Below, piece by piece: positions 26,397 through 33,968 of a DNA stretch of 64,000 nucleotides (its first letter is position 1; each line of letters begins with the position of its first letter). The notes beneath the pieces were generated by a model. It did not search any database, had not been told where the DNA came from, and saw only the letters and a list, made by a program, of their open reading frames with translations. Source of the DNA: Halobellus sp. Atlit-31R (GTDB lineage: Archaea > Halobacteriota > Halobacteria > Halobacteriales > Haloferacaceae). Location of the stretch: positions 1 to 64,000 of the forward strand of contig QPLR01000005.1 in the NCBI GenBank assembly GCA_003665935.1. The letters are read 5' to 3'. The position numbers were made by a program, and so were the translations under genes.

Positions 26397-27664
26397 GCGC
26401 CCGCGACCGCGCACGCCACGTTCTCGAACGGCTGGTCAACGCCTCGGCGACCGAACGAATTCTGATCAGCACGGCCGCGCTCGTGCTCTCGATCCTCGTC
26501 GGTGCCGTCCTCGTGCTCGTCGCCGGCCGGATGGCGACGTGTACGCCGGCCGAAGCGGTCTACTACCTCGGCGTGGGGTTCTGCTACGATCCGATCGTCG
26601 TCTTCGACCGACTGTTCCTCGGCGCGCTCGGCGACCCGCTCAGCGGCAGCTGGTCGCCGGACGGCCAGTTTTCGGTCACGCTCCGTGAGACGACGCTCCT
26701 GCTCTTTACCGGGCTCTCGGTCGCGCTCGCGTTCCGCGCCGGCATCTTCAACATCGGGACGCAGGGCCAGATGGTCGTCGGCGGTCTCGCGACCGCGGTC
26801 GGCGTCCTCTGGGGCTCGACGGTCGTCTCGGGAACCATCGGCACGGTCGTGTTGGTTCCGTTCGGCGTGCTCGTCGGTGCCGCGTTCGGCGGTCTCTACG
26901 GTGCCATCCCCGGCTTCCTGAAGGCGTACGCCGACGCCAACGAGGTCATCACGACCATTATGCTCAACTTCATCGCGACCGGCGTGACGCTGTATCTCGT
27001 CAGCGGCGCGTTCAAAGATCCCGAGAGCGCGGCGAACCAGACCGTCCCGCTGCCGGAGTACGCGCAGTTCCCGACGGTGCTCTTCGGCGGTCGACAGGAC
27101 TTCTCGCTCGTGGCGCTCTTCTTCGGCCTCCTCGCGATCGGCGCGCTGTACTACGTGCTCGAACACACGGCGTTCGGGTACGACGTCCGGACGAGCGGGA
27201 TCCAGCCGGGGGCGGCCGAGTACGGCGGCGTCGACGCAGCGCGAACCGTCGTCGCGAGCCTGACGCTGTCGGGCGCGCTCGGGGGCGTCGCGGGCGCGAT
27301 GTACGTGATGATGGTGCTCGGAACGTTCCAGTCGGGGTTGCCCTCCTACGGCTTCGACGGGATCACGGTCTCGATCCTCGCGGGCAACAACCCTCTCGGG
27401 GTCGGAGTCGCGGCGCTCCTCTTCGGCGTGCTGAAGAGCGGGACGACCGTCGTCCAGTTCGCGACCGACGTCCCGCCGCAGTTGGTCGGCGTCCTCCGGG
27501 GGCTCATCATCCTCTTCGTCGCGATGCCGGAGTTCTTCCGGCTCCTCGGCCGCCGCGTCACCGACACCGGCTCACGCGCCGTCGCGACCGACGGTGGACG
27601 GCCGGTGGGGAGCGACAGCGGTCCGCACACGGCGGACGAACGCGGAGGTGGTGACGATGAGTGA
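26393..27664 (+). CDS. ABC transporter permease, nucleoside/BMP type, first subunit
   Basis: The protein has 423 residues. The GTG start overlaps the ATPase stop (GTGA). About eight to ten hydrophobic segments are present, including the BPD_transp_2 stretches FRAGIFNIGTQGQMVVGGL and GFLKAYADANEVITTIMLNF. The latter contains the cytoplasmic EAA-like coupling helix for the ATPase. A large loop after the first TM contains CTPAEAVYYLGVGFCYDP with two Cys. The 40-residue polar tail runs into the next permease gene. Confidence 0.92.
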   Translation: MSARDRARHVLERLVNASATERILISTAALVLSILVGAVLVLVAGRMATCTPAEAVYYLGVGFCYDPIVVFDRLFLGALGDPLSGSWSPDGQFSVTLRETTLLLFTGLSVALAFRAGIFNIGTQGQMVVGGLATAVGVLWGSTVVSGTIGTVVLVPFGVLVGAAFGGLYGAIPGFLKAYADANEVITTIMLNFIATGVTLYLVSGAFKDPESAANQTVPLPEYAQFPTVLFGGRQDFSLVALFFGLLAIGALYYVLEHTAFGYDVRTSGIQPGAAEYGGVDAARTVVASLTLSGALGGVAGAMYVMMVLGTFQSGLPSYGFDGITVSILAGNNPLGVGVAALLFGVLKSGTTVVQFATDVPPQLVGVLRGLIILFVAMPEFFRLLGRRVTDTGSRAVATDGGRPVGSDSGPHTADERGGGDDE

Positions 27665-28763
27665 CGCGACGGAGACCGCGGCCGACGAGACGCGACCCGA
27701 CGCCGCGGTCGACGAATCAGACGGGCTGCTCGGCGCGTACTCGCCGCGGAAGATCGTCGCGGGCGTGACGGTCGGCGGCCTCGCGGTGCTGCTCGTCGCG
27801 GGCGCGCTGTTCCCGGCCTCGATCGCCGGGACGCTCTCGGACGTCATCACCAGCCGGAACACGCTGGCGTCGGCGCTGCGGCTCTCGGTGCCGATCGCGT
27901 TCGCCGCGCTCGGCGGCATCTTCGCCGAGAAGTCCGGCGTCATCAACATCGGCCTCGAAGGCCTGCTCATCATCGCGGCGTTCACCGCCGTCTACGTGAC
28001 CGAGATCACGGGCGGCGTCTGGCTCGGCTTCGGCGGCGGCATCATCGCGAGCACGCTGCTCGCGGGGCTGTTCGCGGTCGTCACGATCGAGTTCCGCGCC
28101 GACCAGATCATCGCCGGACTCGCGGTCTGGCTGATCGCGCTCGGCCTCGCGCCGTTCGCCTCGCAGGTGATCTACGGCGGCCCGAACACGCCGACGGTCC
28201 CGACGACCGGCGCAATTACGGTGCCGGTGCTCTCGGAGATCCCGTTCTTCGGCGCGCTCTTCTCGGCGTCGCCGTCGGTGTATCTGCTCTTCCTCGCGGT
28301 GGGGCTCTCGTGGTACGTCTTCGAGCGTACGGCGTTCGGCCGGTGGATCCGCGCCAGCGGTGAGAACCCGAAGGCGCTCGACACCGCAGGCGTGAACGTC
28401 TCGCAGGTCCGCTACGCCGCAGTACTTCTCTCGGGCGTCCTCGCGGGGATGGGCGGTGCCGCGCTCTCGCTCGACCTCGGGCAGTTCACCGGCAACGGTC
28501 CCACGATGGTCAACGGAAAGGGGTTCATCGCGATCGTCGCGTACCTGTTCGGCAACTACAATCCGATCGGTGCGTTCCTCTCGACGCTGCTCTTTGCGGG
28601 GCTGGACGCGATGCAGACCGCACTTCAGCTCCAGGGGATCGGTATCCCCCGTCAGCTCATCCGCATCACGCCGTTCGTGATCGTCATCGTCGTCCTCTCG
28701 CTCGTCGGTCGGACCCGGATCCCGGAGGCTGCGGGCGAGTACTACGAGTCCGGCGAGGAGTGA
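27657..28763 (+). CDS. ABC transporter permease, nucleoside/BMP type, second subunit
   Basis: The protein has 368 residues from an ATG that overlaps the first permease by eight bases; a longer upstream frame lies inside that gene and is not used. Characteristic segments are LGGIFAEKSGVINIGLEGLL and FRADQIIAGLAVWLIALGL, followed by AFGRWIRASGENPKALDTAG (ATPase contact region). With the first permease it should form the heterodimeric channel of the importer. Confidence 0.92.
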   Translation: MSDATETAADETRPDAAVDESDGLLGAYSPRKIVAGVTVGGLAVLLVAGALFPASIAGTLSDVITSRNTLASALRLSVPIAFAALGGIFAEKSGVINIGLEGLLIIAAFTAVYVTEITGGVWLGFGGGIIASTLLAGLFAVVTIEFRADQIIAGLAVWLIALGLAPFASQVIYGGPNTPTVPTTGAITVPVLSEIPFFGALFSASPSVYLLFLAVGLSWYVFERTAFGRWIRASGENPKALDTAGVNVSQVRYAAVLLSGVLAGMGGAALSLDLGQFTGNGPTMVNGKGFIAIVAYLFGNYNPIGAFLSTLLFAGLDAMQTALQLQGIGIPRQLIRITPFVIVIVVLSLVGRTRIPEAAGEYYESGEE

Positions 28764-28826
28764 TCGCCCCCACAGGGGCCGTCCCACAGATAAAGAGTTT
28801 TCCGCTCGGGCGCGAGACTCGAAACG

Positions 28827-30200
28827 ATGAGTAACTCCCACGAGCACGACGTCGTCGTCGTCGGCGCGGGGACCGCCGGCTGCTATGCAGCGGCCGCAGT
28901 CGCCCAAGAAGGCCTCGACGTCGCCGTCGTCGAGCGGAAAACTGCCGAGGAAGCCGGGCATATCGCGTGCGGTGACGCGCTGAAAGGCGCGGACGCCTTC
29001 CCGGAGGCCATCCCGAAACCACAGATCGAGGACTCCTTCACGAACACGGGTGTCGACCACGGGCGCTTCGAGATCCCGCAGGAAGACACCGTCCTCGAGA
29101 TTCCGGTCCCCGGCGAACTCGCGGTCATCGACCGCGACGAGTACGGCCGCCTGATCATCGACGGCGCGGAGGCGGCCGGCGCGGAGTTCCACTACGACAC
29201 CGTCGTTCAGGACGTGACCCAGGACGACGACGGCACTGTCACCGGACTCCGCGCCACGCGCGACGGCGACGTCGTCACCTACGACGCCGACGTCGTCGTC
29301 GACGGGGCCGGATCGCTGTCGCTGCTGCAGGACAAGACCGACTTCTCGGGCACCCACTTCGATACGAACGTCTCGTACTCGCAGTTCTGTTCGGCTTACC
29401 GGGAGATCGTCGAGGTCCCAGAGCCCGTCGAGTGGGACGACGCGCTGGTGTTCAAGCCCACCGAGCGCGCCGCGGGCTACCTCTGGTACTTCCCGCGCAC
29501 CGAGACGACGATCAACGCGGGGCTTGGCTTCCAGATGACCGAAGAGCCGATGAAACTCGTCGACGACCTCCGACGGGACCTCCAGAGGCGCCCCGAGTTC
29601 GAGGGCGCGACCGTCACCGACAAACTCGGCGCGGCGCTCCCGACCCGCCGTCCCTACGACTCGGCGGTCGCGGACGGCTTCATCGCCGCCGGCGACTCCG
29701 CGGGCCACGTCAACCCGACCACCGGCGGTGGAATCGCCGGCGCTGCCTACGCCGGGACGTACGCCGGCGAACAGGCCGTGAAGGCGATCTCCGAGGGTGA
29801 CGTCAGCGAGGACGCGCTCTGGCGCTACAACGAGCGCGTGATGGACCACTTCGGCGCTCGATACGCCGGCCTCGACGTCTACAACGTCCTCTCGACGGCG
29901 GTCGACGTCGACGACCTTATGGGACTTCTGGCGTCGCTTCCGGGTGAGAAACTCGCCGAAGCGCTCTACTCCGGCACGACCTCGTTCGGTCCGATCCTGC
30001 TGGCGAAGACCGTCAAGAACTCCTTCGGCTACTGGGGTCAGATCCTGAACTTCTACAAGACGAAGAACCTCGCGGACGACCTGATGCAGCAGTACGCCCG
30101 CTATCCGGGCCGTCCGGAGGCGCTCGACGTCTGGCAGTCCGAGCGCGACCGCGTGATGGACGACATCTACGAGGTCACCGGCGCGGAACCGAAGTACTGA
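28827..30200 (+). CDS. Geranylgeranyl reductase-family FAD-dependent oxidoreductase
   Basis: The protein has 457 residues. The FAD motif VVVVGAGTAGCYAAAAVAQ is at about 9-27, then ERKTAEEAGHIACGDAL, and the second FAD site FIAAGDSAGHVNPTTGGGI lies around 288-306. The region AGYLWYFPRTETTINAGLGF is the PxxYxWxFP-like substrate signature of this family. Relatives reduce the double bonds of digeranylgeranylglycerol lipids, or of isoprenoid quinones or dolichols. Which substrate is used here is not visible. The gene follows the importer operon after 63 bases and has its own A+T box. Confidence 0.9.
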   Translation: MSNSHEHDVVVVGAGTAGCYAAAAVAQEGLDVAVVERKTAEEAGHIACGDALKGADAFPEAIPKPQIEDSFTNTGVDHGRFEIPQEDTVLEIPVPGELAVIDRDEYGRLIIDGAEAAGAEFHYDTVVQDVTQDDDGTVTGLRATRDGDVVTYDADVVVDGAGSLSLLQDKTDFSGTHFDTNVSYSQFCSAYREIVEVPEPVEWDDALVFKPTERAAGYLWYFPRTETTINAGLGFQMTEEPMKLVDDLRRDLQRRPEFEGATVTDKLGAALPTRRPYDSAVADGFIAAGDSAGHVNPTTGGGIAGAAYAGTYAGEQAVKAISEGDVSEDALWRYNERVMDHFGARYAGLDVYNVLSTAVDVDDLMGLLASLPGEKLAEALYSGTTSFGPILLAKTVKNSFGYWGQILNFYKTKNLADDLMQQYARYPGRPEALDVWQSERDRVMDDIYEVTGAEPKY

Positions 30201-30321
30201 GTCCGCATCCCGGCGTCGAGTTCGCGCTCGGCCGCTGTGCGGTTTCCCCGCTCCTGTGCGCCGCTACCGGGAGAAACCTCTGAAGCGTCTACTCGCACGC
30301 ACCGCCCGATAGGAGCGCGTG

Positions 30322-30802
30322 AACTCGGGTCGACCGCCACGAGGTCGTACTCCCGAGCGTAGTAGTTCGAGAGTTTATGCAAGAAGTCGCGGCGCTTCCA
30401 TCGGAGGTCGGCGTGACACTCCGCAACGCGTCGTCGTTGCTTCTCGTAGTTGTTCGACCCCTGTTCCTTCCGTGAGAGTTTCCGTTGCTCGCGTTCCAAG
30501 CGTTCGCGCTCGTCAGAGAGGTCGAGCGCTCCAACCGCCGTGCCGCCGGTGTCGTGTGCGTAGTTGAGAATCCCCACGTCGATACCGACGCACTTCTCGG
30601 GATTCTCTGGCGGTTCAGGCGGCTCGCGGTCCATTTGGACGCCGAAGGTGGCGAACCATTCGCCCGTCGGTTCCTTCTTGACCGTGACTTGCCCGAGATT
30701 CGCGTCGTCGGGGATGGCCAGGTGGAGCCGAATCGGTATGTCCGCGAGTTTCGAGAGTGACAGCACAGCCTGACCGCCCTTCTTGTCGAGGCTTCCCTTC
30801 GG
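30322..30802 (-). pseudogene. Truncated TnpB (IS200/IS605-type) remnant
   Basis: The readable frame encodes the middle of a TnpB: KKGGQAVLSLSKL, VTVKKEPTGEWFATFGVQMD, then CVGIDVGILNYA with the first RuvC Asp, the DERERLEREQRKLSRKEQGS helix and KLSNYYAREYDLVAVDP. The N-terminal 100 or so residues are missing, and a stop lies just before the retained part. After VAVDP the family sequence stops, so the second RuvC acid (normally VxxEDL) and the zinc ribbon are gone. No TnpA is nearby. The frame runs on to 30167, overlapping the flavoprotein gene, but that part is not TnpB-like. Confidence 0.8.
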
Positions 30803-31132
30803 TCAGCGCTCGCTGAGGAGGGGGGCTTAGCGCCTCAATTCAGCTAAAATTCCGAAAGAGGTTTGGACGTTTAGGCCGACCTAAATATTATGTTGCCCGA
30901 CCCACACGGGAGCACGTCGTGCACGCGCAGTGCGGCAGCCCCTCCCCGAAGACCGTCAGCGGGTGGACACGGGACCGAGAGTGGACGGACACAGCGGGCA
31001 CTGACGACGGTGCCGAACGGTGAGAATGACTCTGCGCCGGCGCGGTGACGGCGTGTCGCCCCGCAATCGCGACTGTGTCTCCGTCGCTAGTCGTCGAGGT
31101 GGGAGCCGGATAGACGCCGGTGCAGGTGACCG
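30803..31132. promoter_or_regulatory. 330-base leader/promoter region before the DtxR-type gene
   Basis: The left third is A+T-rich and contains the perfect palindrome TTTAGG-CCGA-CCTAAA fused to an A+T box. The remaining 240 bases up to the regulator ATG are G+C-rich. The only frame after the A+T box (52 codons from 30890) has no protein-like composition. No RNA gene is recognised. Confidence 0.5.
30870..30885 (+). promoter_or_regulatory. DtxR/IdeR-like palindromic operator overlapping a TATA box
   Basis: TTTAGGCCGACCTAAA is a perfect 6+6 inverted repeat with a 4-base centre. Its right arm runs into AAATATTA (30883-30890), a likely TATA element, so bound repressor would block TBP. The TTAGG/CCTAA arms match the known half-site style of DtxR-family metal repressors, and a DtxR-type gene lies 247 bases downstream. 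Confidence 0.6.
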
Positions 31133-31498
31133 ATGAACGCACCCTCACAGTACCTCCTCGGACTGTACGTCGCGGAGTGTCGCGGACAGACGCCGGTCTC
31201 ACCGGGCGTCGTCGCGGACCTCGTCGGCCGGTCGCCGGCGACGGTCATCGAGGCGTTTCGACAGTTCGAAGAGGAGGGTCTCGTCGTGTACGAACCGTAC
31301 GAGGGGGCGGCGCTGACCGACGACGGGCACGGGCGCGCCGTGGAACTGCACGAGACGTACGTCGTTCTCTCGTGGTTCTTCCGGAGCGTTCTCGACCTCG
31401 ACGACTACGAAACCGAGGCGATGAAGATGGCGGACGTGGTGAGCCCGGCGGTCGCGGAGCGACTCGCGGCTGTCCTTCCGTACGAGGAGTCCGAGTAG
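31133..31498 (+). CDS. DtxR-family metal-dependent transcriptional regulator (short form)
   Basis: The protein has 121 residues. The N-terminal winged helix (YLLGLYVAECRGQTPVSPG, VVADLVGRSPATVIEAF, EEGLVVYEPYEGAALTDDG) is followed by the helical metal-binding/dimer region (ELHETYVVLSWFFRSVLDLD, ETEAMKMADVVSPAVAERL), where E and M residues can ligate Mn or Fe. There is no SH3/FeoA domain, as is normal for the short haloarchaeal members. It probably senses Mn2+ or Fe2+. It is close to an Fe-S scaffold gene and to DtxR-like palindromes. Confidence 0.9.
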   Translation: MNAPSQYLLGLYVAECRGQTPVSPGVVADLVGRSPATVIEAFRQFEEEGLVVYEPYEGAALTDDGHGRAVELHETYVVLSWFFRSVLDLDDYETEAMKMADVVSPAVAERLAAVLPYEESE

Positions 31499-31602
31499 CG
31501 GACGCCGGTGGTCTCGCCCGTAGAAAAGCTCGGTCGAGGCGGGGCGACCGAACGCGGCCCCGATCGTTTACGACTGTTCTGTGGGGGTGAGGGACCTGTC
31601 GC

Positions 31603-31929
31603 TTAGAACGGCGGCGAGTAGTCCTCGTACTCGTCCATCTCCTCCATCTCTTCGGTCTTGTTCGGCATCACTGCGGCTCGTGGGCCGCCGGCCTGACGCA
31701 CGGTCACCTTCGAGACGTCGTCGAGTTCCTCGGGGAGTCGGTGCCGGATTGCACGCATCGTCATCGGCGCGATCCCGCAACCCGAGCAGGCACCGCCGAT
31801 CGCGACCGTCACTTCACCGTTGTCTTCGTCGACGTCCTCGATCTCGAAGTGGCCGCCGTGCTCTTGAATCTGCGGGACGTTGTTGCTCAGATAGTTCCGC
31901 GTTTGTCGTTCGAGGCCTTCTGCGCTCAT
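31603..31929 (-). CDS. NifU/NfuA C-terminal-domain Fe-S scaffold protein
   Basis: The protein has 108 residues and is a single NifU-C domain with the CxxC cluster site C48-S-G-C51 in GGACSGCGIAPMTMRAI. The start MSAEGLERQTRNYLSNNVPQ and the acidic tail (EEMEEMDEYEDY) surround the core. NfuA-type proteins carry a 4Fe-4S cluster bridged between two monomers and deliver it to client enzymes. A TATA-like TTTATACT (minus strand, around 31955-31962) is about 30 bases upstream, and two operator-like sites lie beyond it. Confidence 0.93.
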   Translation of the reverse strand: MSAEGLERQTRNYLSNNVPQIQEHGGHFEIEDVDEDNGEVTVAIGGACSGCGIAPMTMRAIRHRLPEELDDVSKVTVRQAGGPRAAVMPNKTEEMEEMDEYEDYSPPF

Positions 31930-31970
31930 ACAATTCAGTGTTGGTTCGGGTTTAGTATAAATCTATGCTG

Positions 31971-32015
31971 TTTGGGCATCCTAAAACAAACATTTGGTTG
32001 TTTGGAGAATCTAAA
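31971..32015 (-). promoter_or_regulatory. Two repeated pseudo-palindromes upstream of the NfuA gene
   Basis: TTTGGG-CAT-CCTAAA (31971-31985) and TTTGGA-GAA-TCTAAA (32001-32015) are imperfect inverted repeats, spaced exactly 30 bases and so on one DNA face. They lie 42-86 bases before the NfuA ATG, behind its TATA box. Their arms resemble the TTTAGG/CCTAAA operator at 30870. Confidence 0.5.
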
Positions 32016-32181
32016 AGTTAACAAACAAGAAATAATATACGGAAGCCAAGAGACATCCGAATAGACGCAATCGGACACTTGTCGCTGGATCGGCTCCGCA
32101 CAGTAGTGTCCGCAACTGATTGCTCGTCCGGTCGTGCAAGCGAGCGAGTGCAGACTCCATACCCTACCATAGCCCAGGAGG

Positions 32182-32622
32182 ATGGCTATCCGACCGTTCA
32201 CCACGGGTGACGCCGACGACGCTTTTCTCTCGTTGCAGAACAGCCACGTCGTCGGACGTCTCCTGTCTCTCCGGGCGACTGTGGACGACCACGGAGAGCG
32301 GTGAGTAGCCGGGCGCGCACCAGTCGGTGCGCCTCCAGAAAAACAAAACGGGACAGTCGCCTCGTCTCCGGTCCGGCAAGGGCCAGCGACGTGCCGCAAG
32401 GCCGGCGTCGACGCCGTGATCGTGTTGAGCGATCCGGAGTACTACTCCCGATTCGGTTTGAAACGAGCGAGCGCATATGGTCTCGGTAACGGGTCCGGTG
32501 TCGGCGACGAATTTATGATCAAACTGCCGCGCGACAGCGCGTCAGACTGCAAAGATAAAATCGCCACCTACCAACCGGAGTTTCGGCAGGGAGAGCGTGT
32601 TTCATTACGGGTGATCCAGTAA
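32182..32622 (+). pseudogene. Broken GNAT acetyltransferase gene
   Basis: The 5' part reads MAIRPFTTGDADDAF, a typical GNAT beginning, from an ATG preceded by CAGGAGG, but stops after 40 codons at 32302-32304. The 3' part, in another frame, reads AGVDAVIVLSDPEYYSRFGL, then SAYGLG and GVGDEFMIKL, which is the last third of a YhbS-like GNAT ending at 32622. The central acetyl-CoA loop is missing or scrambled. No single intact frame links the halves, so the gene is dead through deletion plus frameshift. Confidence 0.65.
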
Positions 32623-32643
32623 CCCCTGTTGTCTACGTCATAT

Positions 32644-33771
32644 ATGATCGATTTATCGTCACTGAACCGGCGTGATTTCCTCGGTGCCACTGTCTTCGGG
32701 GCACTACCGGTGACCGAGCTTTCGGCATCCACCGACTCGCGCGCAACTCTAATCTCACCTGACGACGACGACCCGTTCAACTACCCGTACTTCCTGTACA
32801 CCCCTCCGACCGGCACGAGTAACGAACGTCCATTGCTGGTCCAACCCAACAACACGGGTGCCACTACCGACGACTTCTCGAAACATCGGAGGGAAGCTCG
32901 AAAGGACGTAGAAGAAGGTTTCCCTCGGTTGGTCAGCGACAAATTGGGTGTTCCACTACTGGTCCCGGTGTTTCCGCGCCCGGAGTCGGAGCCGGTCGAC
33001 TGGCGGCACTACGTTCACCAACTGGACACCGAGACGATGCGGATCTCCGGCGGCCCGCTCGAACGAGTCGACCTACAGTTGGTCGGGATGATAGAAGATG
33101 CGCAGACCCGGCTCTCGGAGGACGTTCCACTCACTGAACAGGTCATCCTGAATGGCTTTTCGGCGTCGGGGAACTTCGTGAATCGGTTTGCAGTCCTCCA
33201 CCCCGAGCTCGTCGCGTCCGTGACAGCGGGTGGAGTCAACGGGATGGTGACGCTTCCGATCACGGAGGCGAAAGGGCATACGCTGAATTTCCAGATCGGT
33301 GTCGCCGACGTCGAGGAGATAACCGGAACGCAGTTCGATGTCGCGGCGTTCTGTGACGTCGACCAGTACATCTACATGGGTGCGGAGGACGAAAACGACA
33401 CACTGCCGACCGGAGACGCCTGGAGCGATGAGCAGCGTCGGATCGCCCGCGAGGTGTACGGCGAAGATATGCAGGCAGACCGGTTTCCGTACTGTGAGTC
33501 GGTGTACGATGACGTGGGTGTGTCGGTGGAGTTCGAGCTCTACAACGGCGTCGGCCACACGGTCACCGAATCGATGGTGCGCGAGATCGTCAGCTTCCAC
33601 CGCGAGCACGCCGAGATCCCGGACGCCGCTGCTGACTCTGACACGCCCGATCGCGACGTGAGTGTCCTCGACGTGCTCGGAGCGGTCGGAATCCCGCGTG
33701 AGGCTGCGCTCGCAGGCTCAGTGACGATTCTAGCCGTGCTGTCCTACCTGTTGCGCGGGACAGAGAAGTAG
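32644..33771 (+). CDS. Twin-arginine exported alpha/beta-hydrolase-like protein with C-terminal membrane anchor
   Basis: The protein has 375 residues from the ATG at 32644; a TTG five codons upstream is possible. It starts with a Tat-like signal (LNRRDFLGATVFGALPVTEL). The putative nucleophile elbow GFSASGNFVNRF is near residue 175, with DVDQYIYMGAEDENDT as a likely acid region and YNGVGHTVTESM supplying a His at about 305. The core resembles esterase/PHB-depolymerase-like hydrolases (FLYTPPTGTSNERPLLVQP). A terminal hydrophobic helix (ALAGSVTILAVLSYLLRG) would tether it outside the cell. Codon use is less G/C-extreme than in neighbours, which suggests acquisition. Confidence 0.75.
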   Translation: MIDLSSLNRRDFLGATVFGALPVTELSASTDSRATLISPDDDDPFNYPYFLYTPPTGTSNERPLLVQPNNTGATTDDFSKHRREARKDVEEGFPRLVSDKLGVPLLVPVFPRPESEPVDWRHYVHQLDTETMRISGGPLERVDLQLVGMIEDAQTRLSEDVPLTEQVILNGFSASGNFVNRFAVLHPELVASVTAGGVNGMVTLPITEAKGHTLNFQIGVADVEEITGTQFDVAAFCDVDQYIYMGAEDENDTLPTGDAWSDEQRRIAREVYGEDMQADRFPYCESVYDDVGVSVEFELYNGVGHTVTESMVREIVSFHREHAEIPDAAADSDTPDRDVSVLDVLGAVGIPREAALAGSVTILAVLSYLLRGTEK

Positions 33772-33968
33772 TGCGTCACGCCCGGTCGAGGTGGGGTGTG
33801 GCCGCTTTCGATGTGACGCAAAGCGTCCGCGTGACACTCTCACGAGACCAGCGGGGATTCGGTTCGATCGTGCAGAGTCAGTTGACTACTCCGGGCGTAG
33901 TCGGCACACAACTGTCGTCTGCGGCCTCGACGGAGCAGCCGATCCGGCGGTCGGAGAACCGTACCGGG

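Noticed and set aside
27717..29849. 710-codon minus-strand frame across permease and flavoprotein genes
   Set aside because: It spans two unrelated real genes on the other strand and has no recognisable domains.
30890..31048. 52-codon frame starting at the ATG inside the DtxR-like promoter
   Set aside because: The composition (Arg/Pro/Ser/Thr-rich, non-acidic) is unlike haloarchaeal proteins, and there is no third-position coding signal; it is probably chance.
32164..32476. Minus-strand frames opposite the broken GNAT gene
   Set aside because: Trp/Arg/Pro-rich sequence without family resemblance. The plus strand explains the region better.
33772..33968. Possible small gene between the hydrolase and mutY
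   Set aside because: Frames here are Arg/Ser-rich and overlap the mutY 3' end in antisense; no start signal or conserved motif is visible.
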